A stretch of 64,000 bases of DNA, from the NCBI GenBank assembly GCA_916048095.2, contig OU696573.1, forward strand, positions 248,001 to 312,000, read 5' to 3'. Position 1 is the stretch's first letter; each line of letters starts with the position of its first letter. Of the stretch, positions 35,088-47,800 are shown one piece after another. A program made the translations under genes and the position numbers. Under the pieces are notes generated by a model. That model did no database searches and had not been told where the DNA came from. It was given only the letters and a program-made list of their open reading frames with translations. This DNA comes from Sacculina carcini (taxonomy: Eukaryota > Arthropoda > Thecostraca > Sacculinidae).

Positions 35088-36036
35088 CCTTCAAGTAAAA
35101 TCACACAAAAATCCTAATTGAACGTTGAATTAATGAAACAATAACAATGATTCCCCGGGAAATATCATCAAAACTGATAATTCACGACCACGTTTAACGA
35201 CAAGATCAATCGTCAATGAGGACAAGTCAGTCCTGAGAAGATAAAACAAATATATCGCTTTCAGCACCTAATTCACACAATACTGATTAAGAAATTCACT
35301 GAAACATTTGTGGCAATAACAGGCAAAAAACTACACCGGAGCACAATATAAGTAAGGCAAAAAACAAGATCACAGTTAAAATATTTCTACTCGCATTATA
35401 TTGCATTCGTCTTTACATCGCACAGAATGTCAATTTTAATTGCAATATTAGCGTCTATTATGCCTCACATTTCACTCTCGTTCTAAGTGTTTGTTTTTAA
35501 GGTTTGTTTTGTTATAGATTTGTTTTCTCTTGAGTCACTGATTTCTGCGTTGTTCCGTTGTAAGTGTCAATGCCCGGTGATAGAAAGTTTCATTAATTAT
35601 ATTCAGAGTAGTTTTTCTTTTGACCCGGTATACCGAAAATTATATGCACTTATTTTGATTTGTAAAAACATGGTTTGTATGTTTAATGTGAAAGTTGACG
35701 AATATTATATTGAATTCAAGTTTTTGATTAGTCTTCATTAAATGAAGGACTCGTTTTATGCTATGAGTAGGACTAAAATGTTTACCTGAATCTGTTATGC
35801 TTCATTTGTATATCAAATGATGAATGAAAATGCCATGAACGATGAACATATTTAATGTTTATGTAAATTATGTTTGTCGGTGTCATTTTAAATGATGGCG
35901 TCGTGAATGAACGACGGCTGCTGACCGACGTGGCGCTGGTGCTGTGTTGTCAGGTGATGTGCCGGTGTAGCGCGACTGCTGGACACGGTCGTCGGCCACC
36001 GCCGCCGCCGTCACTTGACCAGCACCAGTGTGTGTG
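35088..36036. promoter_or_regulatory. Head-to-head spacer, possible bidirectional promoter
   Basis: 950 bp between the start codons of the unrecognised gene (minus) and the Mastermind-like gene (plus). The first 750 bp are AT-rich; the last 150 bp become GC-rich. A pyrimidine-poor TTGTCAG near 35953 could end a 5' UTR intron. No core-promoter motif is asserted. Confidence 0.35.
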
Positions 36037-37526
36037 ATGCCCGTGTCAGGCTCACTGCCGGTGCCGTGTGGCCTCGGCTCGCTGGCCGATGTGGGCCGTC
36101 ACGAGCGACGCATCAACGCGTACAGGAAGCGTAATGAGAGGAGCGTGGTGCACAGTCACAGTGCGCTGGCGGCGCTCAACGAGGAGTGTCAGCAGCAGAC
36201 GGAGAAGCTGCGAGATAAGCTGGCGCCCGTCAAGGTCAAGAAGAAACAACGTGCAGAGAGCCGTCACAAGGAGTCGGCATCTCCGGCGTCGTCTTCTTCA
36301 CCTTCGTCAGGTTCGGTCGCCGTGACGAGCGCGGTCAACATGTCGCCGCTGGACCGGGTTCTCGCGACCAACACGTCCAGTGCGACCTCGACTGTGGTGG
36401 CTGCCGGGGGCTCTTGTGGCGCCCGTGTATCTTCTGCGTCCGAGTCGGCGGTATGTTTGATGAGTTGTTCTCACTCTCTCTGTTATATCACATCTAGCTC
36501 TGCATCCGACCATCATTCATGTTTCCACTTAGATTAAAATGATCATTCTGTCGCTCACGTTTGTTTGGGTATTTATCCGTGGTGTTTTGTGTCTCAGCCG
36601 GCGACGTTGAAGCGTGGTCGTCAGACAGACAGTGGCGGTCCGGCTAAGATGCCCAAGGTGGAGCTAGAGTTGGACGGCGACGCGGCGGCAGCGACGTCAG
36701 CGGGCGTGCGTCGTGCCACTGTCAAGCACGAGCCTGTTCCGGCACCGTCGTCCACCGTCGACGATTTGTTCGGCGAGTTGAGCGGCGACATCGACTACGA
36801 ACACGTGTTGCGCATGTTGTCGAGCGGGGACGGAGCTGACAACAGCGGCCACGGCGGTGCTGCCTCTGCCGGCGTCGAAATTCCCGATATTGGCGACTTG
36901 AGTCGCATCATCGAGGGTGCCGAGAGTGGCGCCGACGCCGCGGCCGCCGTAACTGTCGGAGCGCCGGCGTGCGGCGAGGCGGTGACAGTGACTGCAGCGT
37001 CCAGTATGTTACGCACCATGGCCGAGCGTCTCTCAACGACCGGTAGCTCGAGCAGCACGGCACCACCCTCCTCCTCTTCCTGCGCCACGTCCAGTGTGGC
37101 GGCCCTGGACAACTCGCGCGCCACTGTGTCTCACGTGTTCTCGCCGTGCGGCCAGCAGGTGACTTCGACGGCCGCACCAATGATGACAGGTGTCGGGGAG
37201 TCGTGTGACGTCACCGCCGCCTCCGCTGCTGTTGGTGCTGACGGCGCTCCCAAACTCACCATGCAACAACGACTCAAACTCAAGAGACAGGCAAGTGTGT
37301 GTGTGTGTGTGTTGAACGCATCGAAAGTGTTCAGTTTTCTGGTGTTCAGGTAGTTTTATTGATATCGTTCTGTTTCAATACACACACAGATGATGGCCGA
37401 GGAGTTTCGACAATCTCATTTTCGACAACAACAACAACAACAGCAGACTGGCGAGTTGAAGCCCGAGTTTCAGCAGCCAGTCTCCATGTCAACAATGCAT
37501 GCCTCTCTCGATCCTTCCGTCTCAAT

Positions 37527-37559
<33 letters not shown>

Positions 37560-38186
37560 CATGCAAATGATGTTCCACCTGCAGCAACAACAACAACACA
37601 TGATGTCGCCGCACGTGACGCCGGCGCGCGCGGTCGACCCGACCCCCTCGTTCTCCACGCTGCAGTCGGCCGACGGCTCGTGCCATATGAACAGGTTTGG
37701 CAGTGAATATCACACACTGAATATAATGTTGTGGTTTCATACGTCCAGGTATCTGGTAATTATCACATTCAGCCTTCAAGTTCACGCCGTTTCAAAACTA
37801 GCCCGGTGCAGTAACACGCGATGGTATTATGTGTGTATGTGTGTTTGTGTTTGTGTTGCAGGTACCCGATGACGGGGGGTCACATGCCTGCTTCTTGTTC
37901 ACGCATGATCATGCGTCCTGCCATGTGCATGCCTCCTGTCATGCACGCGCATCATCATCATCACCAGTTGCACGTGCAGTCTCATCAATTGCAGATGCAA
38001 CATCATCATCATCATCACGAGCAGCAGATGTTTGTCGTTCAGCAGCAGCAGCACGTGGGGGGTGCGCTGCCTGGTCGCCAACACCCCATGTTCCGACCTG
38101 CAGTTCCGGCACCTCTGACCGACGCTGACACACAGCCACATCTACCTCATCACCAACCACTGAATGTCAAGCGCGAGTTTCACTGA
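36037..38186 (+). CDS. MAML-like: Mastermind-like Notch coactivator (candidate), four exons, 578 aa
   Basis: Exons are 36037-36450, 36598-37290, 37390-37694 and 37862-38186; phases 0, 0 and 2 agree. Residues 21-74 form a basic, helix-prone segment (RHERRINAYRKR, then CQQQTEKLRDKL and KVKKKQR). It resembles the Mastermind N-terminal helix that lies on the Notch ankyrin/CSL surface. Downstream are a Ser/Thr/Ala-rich linker, an acidic patch VDDLFGELSGDIDYEH (about residue 192), a segment LTMQQRLKLKRQ, then Gln runs and His runs, as in the low-complexity activation regions of Mastermind proteins. It is shorter than the roughly 1000-residue vertebrate MAMLs. A nuclear role as transcription coactivator is inferred. 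Identity rests on the N-terminal helix and composition only, so another Gln-rich nuclear protein remains possible. Intron 2 has a GC donor. Confidence 0.6.
36598..37290 (+). CDS. MAML-like: Mastermind-like exon 2 (acidic activation-type region), GC donor
   Basis: Encodes 231 residues from PATLKRGRQ to LKLKRQ. The acceptor is TGTCTCAG. The exon ends at 37290 with CAG|GCAAGT, a textbook GC-type donor. Using the nearby GT (CAGGCAA|GT) would shift the next exon into a Thr-run frame instead of the Gln/His/Met-rich frame. Confidence 0.75.
37390..38186 (+). CDS. MAML-like: Mastermind-like exons 3-4 (Gln- and His-rich C-terminus)
   Basis: Exon 3 (37390-37694) starts MMAEEFRQSHFRQ and holds CAA/CAG-coded Gln runs of 7, 10 and 5. 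Exon 4 (37862-38186) holds His runs of 5 and 6, a Gln run, and ends PLNVKREFH before TGA. The junction codon is AG|G (phase 2). The Gln tract at 37530-37557 is an almost pure CAA repeat and may vary in length between individuals. Confidence 0.8.
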
Positions 38187-39321
38187 ACACCTCGGCGTAC
38201 ACAAGCATTGCGTCCCTTATCACTGTGTTTGTGCCATGCTGCAATTATTGAAGGTGCTCCAGGGTGCATTCCACGAGATTACACGAGAATATTTCACTAT
38301 GGTGCTGGATATCGATGAGAGAACTGATCGACAATCAATTGTGTGTGTGTTTCGATAAAGTGTCCAGAAAGATAGCGCAGTTGTGTGATTGATTCATTCA
38401 TGTCGACACGCGCGCGCTGTATTTGACTGACTGGCGCGCGAGACACCAGTTACCTCACTACGTTCACCATATTACTAGATTATATATGTGTGTGTGTGAA
38501 GAAATGTATTTGCTCGTTTATGCTCGCATATAGGCGCGTGTTATATGTTGTTCTGCCACGTCAGTTGTTTCATTATGCTAGCGTTTTCACCAGCAGTTAT
38601 AACCGACACAGTGTGTGTTTGCTGTGTGTCTGTGCGAGAATGTGTGTCCAGTATTACGGTGCTGCCATCTGGCGACAAATATGTCAGCGTTCTAACTGTA
38701 CCGTCCTAACTGAACACATCGTGTGTGAGAGAGCTCTTACGACTGGCGTGTTTTATGTGACTGACTGACTGATGTTTTATTTTCTGGCAGCGGTAGAGTG
38801 GCAGAATGAGCTGCAACCTCATGACATTTATGAATTGTACTGCAGTCTCATACACAAGTGGCTATGTTATGATCGTATTTGCGCCTCTGTATGCGTGTGT
38901 GTCAGTGTGAGTGTGTGTGTATATGAGAGTGTGTGTGTGTGTGTGTGTCAGTGTGAATGTGTTGACGCAATGTTCATATTTTGATGACGGCGGCAGCTTC
39001 AACAATCAATATCTTATCTAGTGTTCTATTTAGCAGATCTCCAATAATAATTACCACCATTGAATAATGACGTATACATGTGTATCAATATTCTAGGTTC
39101 ATATTGTATAAGCGTGTGTGGGCTGTGCCTTCTGAGTTACAAGTTACAACACCACGCGTATCATACAACTCTTCCAGTATAAACGCAGTACATATGCATT
39201 CATCATATTATCAGATATATGGAGACATACAATGTGAACTTTTATTACCATAGCCTCGTGAATACACGACTGGTGGTCCTCCGTGTGTTTTATGCTGTCT
39301 TGCATTGTCAGTGTGTGAGAG
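38187..39321. other. Tail-to-tail spacer (Mastermind-like / protease 3' ends)
   Basis: Holds presumptive 3' UTRs. TG-rich patches lie at 38900-38960. A minus-strand AATAAA at 39246-39241 is a candidate poly(A) signal for the protease. No gene seen. Confidence 0.5.
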
Positions 39322-39489
39322 TCAGTGAAGGTGTTGTTGGATCCAGTGCAGGTGCGGAGACACGGCCACATTGATGGACGGGTAGCGGGGATTACCACAT
39401 GCAATACCGGCGGCTATTACTCCAGCCAGCACCGCTGTCACAGACTGGTCTCCAGCTAGCAGGGCAGTTGCAGGCCCTCCTGAATCTCC
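39322..39489 (-). CDS. Serine protease last exon with catalytic Ser
   Basis: Begins exactly at GDSGGPATALL after acceptor ACCAG and ends HWIQQHLH, stop. The region GVIAAGIACGNPRYPSINV replaces the usual GIVSWGxGCAxPxxPGVYT. A minus-strand AATAAA lies at 39246-39241, about 76 bases past the stop. Confidence 0.92.
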   Translation of the reverse strand, partial: GDSGGPATALLAGDQSVTAVLAGVIAAGIACGNPRYPSINVAVSPHLHWIQQHLH

Positions 39490-41675
39490 CTGGTAACAGG
39501 CAACACGTGACTTAATGATGCATGTACCGACACTGTGTTTTGCCAATGACATGACAAAGGCCTCAAGTGACAGCTGCTACACGGGAAGAAGTCGAAGCTT
39601 ATGAACACACAGGTGTGTCCCGTGCAGCTCGCTGCCACCGCAGAACCGACCCCCTCCACGCTATGACGCCACAAGGACGAAATACGTATTAGAGAGGGCC
39701 ACCTCCCCAGAATACATGACACATCACATGACTGATATCTGGTACCATTTACTGCTGGGTGGACAGGGGCTGTTGGATTATATAATTCATCCAAATAAAT
39801 TCTAATCCGACGGGTTTCGAACCACGGACCTCCCGCTTGTGAGGCGGGTGTGCTACCACTACACCACGGAGTTCAATAACTCAGCGTTGAATACAAACAA
39901 TAAGATTCATCACTATCAAACCTCATTACGTCAATCTATATTCTCTCCTATTATTAATCATTCTTGGGCTGCATTACTTTGTCCGGTTCATATGCGGTAT
40001 ATTTATCAGTTGATGGTCAAGTCGCACAGTCAATATACCGGCGTGTTAGAGCTGTGAGTACCTGGCAAATAGCGGAGGCGGGTGCGGCAGACACGCACGT
40101 GAGGTAGTGTTCGTCCCACACGTGTCGTCCCCGTGATAATTCGGCCAGATAAACTCGCCGACACGCGGACATCGGCAACACCCGCCTCACGGCCAACTTC
40201 TGCCACGAGGCCGTCGACTCGGCTGAGTCAATCGTACAAACACATCATATGCTTCACATACACAGGTGTGTTGATGTCTGGAATCAGTTAGGGGAGCGCA
40301 TTATAGAAGCTAACATCATAGAGGAAAGTTTAGATAAAGATTGGACAGTGTGGAGGTTTGACTGGAGACAGGACAGCACGAGCACAGCTCATCTCCTGTG
40401 ATGAACAAATAGCTGAGTACACGCCAGCATACACACACACACACACACACAAACATACACACACACACACACACACACAGAGAATGGCGAGTGAGGAATT
40501 GGTGTTTGTTGTTGTAACTCACGATCATCAAACACAGTCTCTCCCCAGCCAGACATCATGAGCAACGTGCCCGCAGGCAAATGCATGTCGGCCGGCGGCA
40601 GTTGCACGTGCTGCACGCGGTCATTGACCTCTAGCACGGGCGAGTTGAGTCGCAGCAGAGCGAGATCATGAGCACAGTCGGCAGGGCCCCGGTACAACGG
40701 GTGAACATTGATGGTACTGACAACACGATCCTGCTCACAACCTCGCTGAACTTCTGCGTCAAAATCACCCGCCCTCACCACCACCACCCGCCTCTCAACA
40801 CACACACACACACAGTACACACATGTTATCATATAGTATCTCAGGTATTTTATCAGCCGGTTTCAACTATTCTGAATTATTGAAGTATTTTGCCTCAGTC
40901 AGCCTTGATTATTAATTTACCTTCGTTGTGGTTTGTTTTTTCTCTTTGGTAAAACATTCATTTTCACAGGAACGATACATTTGGATATCCGCTGGTCTAA
41001 CATTCGTGCTGTTATCAGTAATGCTACTTATATGCGACAATGGGCAGCGACCTTTCACGCAGCGCTCCAGAAACACAATGTGCCGCAGTAAGTACAGTTT
41101 GCGTGGAAATCAGGGAGCCGGCACAGAGCCACATAAAAGTGCCACCAGAGGGCGTTGTTGGTACGGGCAGAGGAGATTTAATATGACGCTGATTGTACGC
41201 ACCTACACGCACCTGCCAACATAAACCACCAGAACACAGCGAGCGCAGATTGAACCAGCCCTGTCGTCGTGTTTGTAATATATCTCATGAGAGAGTAGCA
41301 TTGTAGTCAATGTATCGACGAGATAACGATGGTACTGGAATAAGACAAGTGTGTCTGCACGCTGAGATGTCGCCTCAAGATGACTTTAGTGAAAGTCTAA
41401 AAGTGCATCGGGCTAAAATGAGTGTCTCAGTATTACTGACAGAAAGACAATTTCCAGAAAGACCAGAGAAAACTGGTTAGACAAATAGAGAATTACACAC
41501 ATACACAAAAGAAACGTTGCACACTTAAACAGAACATGTAACACTGAGTTAAATGAGCACGCACAGTCCAAGGTTGCGGGGATGATTGCTGGTTTTTCAG
41601 CGAGCAATTGGCACACGACAGTGAGAGTGTCAGTGCCTCATTACAACTTAGCAACACCGCCACAATCACTAGCAT
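39322..41675 (-). CDS. Secreted S1-family (trypsin-fold) serine protease, five exons, 289 aa
   Basis: Exons (leftward) are 41675-41565, 41212-41052, 40791-40523, 40222-40062 and 39489-39322, with phases 0, 2, 1 and 0. A short signal peptide (MLVIVAVLLSCNEALT) is followed by the S1 fold: PWTVRVG, CAGSLIS, TAAHC (catalytic His), DLALLRL (catalytic Asp), SGWGE and GDSGGP (catalytic Ser). Cysteines for the 42-58, 168-182 and 191-220 bonds are present. Odd points: the RIVGG activation motif is absent (NCSL occupies the place of IVGG). Position 189 is Ala rather than Asp. Residues 214, 215 and 226 read Ala, Ala and Ser. A proteolytic role is likely from the intact triad; trypsin-like specificity is not supported. 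The first exon's donor (GTGCGT) is the weakest call, so an alternative N-terminal exon is possible. Confidence 0.88.
39560..39872 (-). mobile_element. tRNA-Val-derived SINE
   Basis: On the minus strand the head has an A box (TGGTGTAGTGG), a CCCGC-CTCACAA-GCGGG anticodon arm with anticodon CAC, and a B box (GGTTCGAAACC). The acceptor and T stems do not pair, so it is not a working tRNA. The body contains CACCCAGCAGTAAATGGTAC, a segment I recall from invertebrate SINEs. It lies in the last intron of the protease; the 3' limit is approximate. Confidence 0.7.
40062..40222 (-). CDS. Serine protease exon 4 (168-182 disulfide region)
   Basis: Encodes ESTASWQKLAVRRVLPMSAC through YLTCVSAAPASAICQ. 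It supplies the two cysteines of the 168-182 loop and ends just before GDSGGP, with phase 0 at CAG|GTACTC. It is short and was found through splice phase and motif order. Confidence 0.88.
40523..40791 (-). CDS. Serine protease exon 3 with catalytic Asp
   Basis: Encodes RVVVVRAGDFDAEVQRGCE, the INVHPLY loop and CAHDLALLRLNSPV with Asp102, then the SGWGET motif. The acceptor lies at the end of a (TG) run. Donor GATC|GTGAGT, phase 1. Confidence 0.9.
41052..41212 (-). CDS. Serine protease exon 2 with catalytic His
   Basis: Encodes VRVGAYNQRHIKS through SLISTQTVLTAAHCVSG. His57 lies in TAAHC. Donor GAAAG|GTCGCT, phase 2. Confidence 0.88.
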
Positions 41676-43072
<1,397 letters not shown>

Positions 43073-43847
43073 TCACTGTGTCTGTTGTGACGAGCAGCGA
43101 CGCAGTAGAGACAGTCGCACTGTGTCCCCGCACGCCAGCAGCAGCGACACTGCGTCGTCATGACAACTGTCACCTGACAACTGGCGCCCGTCAACACTGA
43201 CCAGCCGATCTCCCACGTGCAACACTGCACAAGCAGGACCGCCACTCTGCACGCGACTCACATACACCTGACACACACACACACACGTGTATTTCGACTG
43301 ATATCATTGGAGACCTGCAAACAATATATGACTGTACGGTCTGATGCACGACGGTCTAAAAAATTGGAATAACAAGACACAGACGCAAGAAGAAATACAC
43401 ACACACACACATCAAACACACATACATCAAACAAACACATACACACATACATACATCAAACACACACATACATACATCAAACACACACATACACACATGT
43501 ATAGTGAACTGAAAAACATCAAATGTATATTTTGATGGATGTGCAAAAAATGCAGTATACTTTACTTTACACACACACTACATACACTCGTACATATACA
43601 CATACACAAACACATACATACAAACACACACATATACATACAAACACACACATACACACATCAAACACACACATACACACATCAAACACACACATATACA
43701 CATACACACACATACATACAAACACACACATATACATACAAACACACACATACACACATCAAACACACACATACACACACATCAAACACACACATATACA
43801 CATACATACAAACACACACATATACATACAAGCACACACACACACAT

Positions 43848-43879
<32 letters not shown>

Positions 43880-44861
43880 TCAAACACACACAGAGAGAGA
43901 GAGGGACAAGCAGTGGGCAGGGTGCCGACGCTCACCGGCATTTTAGGTGATTTTCCGCCTGCTATACTGAATCCAAGTCCTGGACACTTGGTGATACAAA
44001 CGTCCATCTAACACACACACACACACACACACAGTCGCGTGTGTAGTTTGAGTACAATAGTGAGAGTCTAATAGTCAGAGTGTTGGTGATAGTTGAAGTG
44101 TTAGTGTTGGTGATAGTTGAAGTGTTAGTGTTGGTGATAGTTGAAGTGTTAGTGTTGGTGATAGTTGAAGTGTTAGTGTTGGTGATAGTTGAAGTGTTAG
44201 TGTTGGTGATAGTTGAAGTGTTAGTGTTGGTGATAGTTGAAGTGTTAGTGTTGGTGATAGTTGAAGTGTTAGTGTTGGTGATAGTTGAAGTGTTAGTGTT
44301 GGTGATAGTTGAAGTGTTAGTGTTGGTGATAGTTGAAGTGTTAGTGTTGGTGATAGTTGAAGTGTTAGTGTTGGTGATAGTTGAAGTGTTAGTGTTGGTG
44401 ATAGTTGAAGTGTTAGTGTTGGTGATAGTTGAAGTGTTAGTGTTGGTGATAGTTGAAGTGTTAGTGTTGGTGATAGTTGAAGTGTTAGTGTTGGTGATAG
44501 TTGAAGTGTTAGTGTTGGTGATAGTTGAAGTGTTAGTGTTGGTGATAGTTGAAGTGTTAGTGTTGGTGATAGTTGAAGTGTTAGTGTTGGTGATAGTTGA
44601 AGTGTTAGTGTTGGTGATAGCGAGCACAATAGCAGCCAGTACTCACTTGTTTCCAGGCAGCGAGGGCGTGTTTGGAGCGCAGATCGGGAGGCAGGGAACT
44701 GCGAGCGGAACAGACCACAGCTGCTGTGGTGGCGGGGTGATGAGTCGTGATGCCATTACTTGCTCTACTGTACGACTCACTGCCAACACACTGGCCCTGC
44801 CTCTGCTGCTGCTGCTGGTTGATACAAGAACGAGGTGTACGTACTGAAAATGAACCTCCCG
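43073..44861 (-). CDS. LAP1/ERBIN-like: LAP gene exons 12-14: Gln-rich linker and C-terminal PDZ domain
   Basis: Exon 12 (44861-44647) is a linker with a five-Gln run. Exon 13 (44007-43936) opens the PDZ with [18 protein letters not shown], containing the GLGF carboxylate loop. Exon 14 (43267-43073) continues [31 protein letters not shown] and VRLSLLRR, and ends SSQQTQ before TGA. The PDZ binds C-terminal peptides of partner proteins in this family. Confidence 0.93.
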
Positions 44862-47800
44862 CTGAACACAAACACACACAAGCACATTATGCTAGTGCAT
44901 CATCTACTGACAATGACGTGTTACGACATGGTTAATACGACAACTACGCTGCTCATTAGAGACCAGCTAGCGACACAACACATGACATTATGCGGCACCG
45001 AACTGTGTGTGCGTGTGTGTGTGTAATGTAATGTGAGTGAGTGTGAGCGTGTGTGTGTGAGTGAGTGAGTGTCTTAGTCTGTGTGTGTGCGTGTGTCTTA
45101 GTGTGTGTGTGTGTGCGTGTGTCTTAGTGTGTGTGTGTGTGTGTGCGTGTGAGCGAGTGTGTGTGTGTGTAATGTAATGTAATGTGAGTGAGTGTGAGCG
45201 TGTGTGTGTGAGTGAGTGAGTGTGTGTGTGTGTGTGTGCGTGTGTCTTAGTGTCTTAGTGTGTGTGTTTGTCTTAGTGTGTGTATGTGTGGCTGTGTGTA
45301 TTAGTGTGTGTGTGTGTGTGTGTGTGTTAGTGTGTGTGTATCAGTGTTAGTGAGTGAGAGAAAGAGAATGAGACAGTTACCTGGCATAATTGTCATGTTA
45401 CGGCCGACAGCTGCCAGATGGTAGGGAGGCGGTGCGGCCGGTCTTTGACCAACAGTAGCCAGCGCTGCAGCACCACGGAATGATGACATGCGATTGCTGA
45501 ATTCCATCGACGGCGCCAAAGACGCAGGCCGCTGATTGGCCATAGGAACGGTCACGTGACTGGTTGCGACCGTCTGATTGGCTGTCAGTGAATAATGTTT
45601 GTTGTTGTTGTTGCTGAGTGTTAAGGTGTTGAGAGTGACGGCTGGCTGGCCCGCCGACGGAGGGGAAGATGGATGTGCTGAGGTGTCACATCCACCACCA
45701 ACATCCGCCACATCACCACCTGACACACACACACAAGCAGGTAGACAGTAAACACGTGACATGACAGCATAAGCCACCACCAGGTGACATATTGCAGCTG
45801 AAACAACACTTGAAACAGTGCAGCAGCTAAACGACACACAAAATGAGAGAAGATGCACGAGACTGACCAGCGTCACCGACACTGCCAGACACAGCTGTGA
45901 TGTTGTTATTACAACTGCCGCCAGATGTCGCCACGATCGCCTCGCCGTCGTCTGCAACCTTATTCTAACACACACACACACACACACACACACATATGTT
46001 TACTTATAAATTGTGACATAAATCATATCATTCGGCGATTAAATTCAGTTTGGGCAATACGAATGAGACGGAACGCTGTGCTGAATGGAGGAATGAATAC
46101 ATCTGTTACTTAGAACACTTTCAAACACGATATACTGGACAGAATCAGGACAGGATGAAGAGACAGTGAGAAATGAAGGAGAGAAGCAGAACCGGATGAA
46201 GAGACAGTGAGAAATGAAGGAGAGAAGCAGGACAGGATGAAGAGACAGTGAGAAATGAAGGAAAGAAGCAGGACAGGATGAAGAGACAGTGAGAAATGAA
46301 GGAGAGAAGCAGAACCGGATGAAGAGACAGTGAGAAATGAAGGAGAGAAGCAGGACAGGATGAAGAGACAGTGAGAAATGAAGGAGAGAAGCAGGACAGG
46401 ATGAAGAGACAGTGAGAAATGAAGCAGGACAGGATGAAGAGACAGTGAGAAATTAAGGAGAGAAGCAGGACAGGATGAAGAGACAGTGAGAAATGAAGGA
46501 TAGAAGCGGGACAGGATGAAGAGACAGTGAGAAATGAAGGAGAGAATCAGGACAGGATGAAGAGACAGTGAAAATGAAGGACAGAATCAGGACAGGATGA
46601 AGAGACAGTGAGAAATGAAGGAAAGAAGCAGGACAGGATGAAGAGACAGTGAGAAATGAAGCAGGACAGGATGAAGAGACAGTGAGAAATGAAGGAGAGA
46701 ATCAGGACAGGATGAAGAGACAGTGAGAAATGAAGGACAGAAGCAGGACAGGATGAAGAGACAGTGAGAAATGAAGGAGAGAAGCAGGACAGGATGAAGA
46801 GACAGTGAAAAATGAAGGACAGAATCAGGACAGGATGAAGAGACAGTGAGAAATGAAGGAAAGAAGCAGGACAGGATGAAGAGACAGTGAGAAATGAAGC
46901 AGGACAGGATGAAGAGACAGTGAGAAATGAAGGAGAGAAGCAGGACAGGATGAAGAGACAGTGAGAAATGAAGGAGAGAAGCAGAACCGGATGAAGAGAC
47001 AGTGAGAAATGAAGGAAAGAAGCAGGACAGGATGAAGAGACAGTGAGAAATGAAGGAAAGAAGCAGGACAGGATGAAGAGACAGTGAGAAATGAAGGAGA
47101 GAAGCAGGACAGGATGAAGAGACAGTGAGAAATGAAGGAAAGAAGCAGGACAGGATGAAGAGACAGTGAGAAATGAAGGAGAGAAGCAGAACCGGATGAA
47201 GAGACAGTGAGAAATGAAGGAGAGAAGCAGGACAGGATGAAGAGACAGTGAGAAATGAAGGAGAGAAGCAGGACAGGATGAAGAGACAGTGAGAAATGAA
47301 GCAGGACAGGATGAAGAGACAGTGAGAAATGAAGGAGAGAAGCAGGACAGGATGAAGAGACAGTGAGAAATGAAGGAGAGAATCAGGACCGGATGAAGAG
47401 ACAGTGAGAAATGAAGGAGAGAAGCAGGACAGGATGAAGAGACAGTGAAAAATGAAGGACAGAATCAGGACAGGATGAAGAGACAGTGAGAAATGAAGGA
47501 AAGAAGCAGGACAGGATGAAGAGACAGTGAGAAATGAAGCAGGACAGGATGAAGAGACAGTGAGAAATGAAGGAGAGAAGCAGGACAGGATGAAGAGACA
47601 GTGAGAAATGAAGGAGAGAAGCAGAACAGGATGAAGAGACAGTGAGAAATGAAGGACAGAAGCAGGACAGGATGAAGAGACAGTGAGAAATGAAGGAGAG
47701 AAGCAGGCCAGGATGAAGAGACAGTGAGAAATGAAGGAAAGAAGCAGGACAGGACGAAGAGACAGTGAGAAATGAAGGAGAGAAGCAGGACAGGATGAAG

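Noticed and set aside
37299-37706. Alternative Thr-rich frame through the Mastermind-like exon 3
   Set aside because: It requires the GT donor after GCAA. The Gln/His/Met frame gives better composition and joins exon 4 in phase, so the GC donor was preferred.
39800-39872. Functional tRNA-Val(CAC) gene
   Set aside because: The anticodon arm pairs but acceptor and T stems do not, and a SINE-like body follows; called a tRNA-derived SINE.
44075-44847. Frames with VLVIVEVL or TITNTNTS repeats on both strands
   Set aside because: 24-bp tandem repeat, a multiple of three, free of stops on both strands; intronic between LAP exons 12 and 13.
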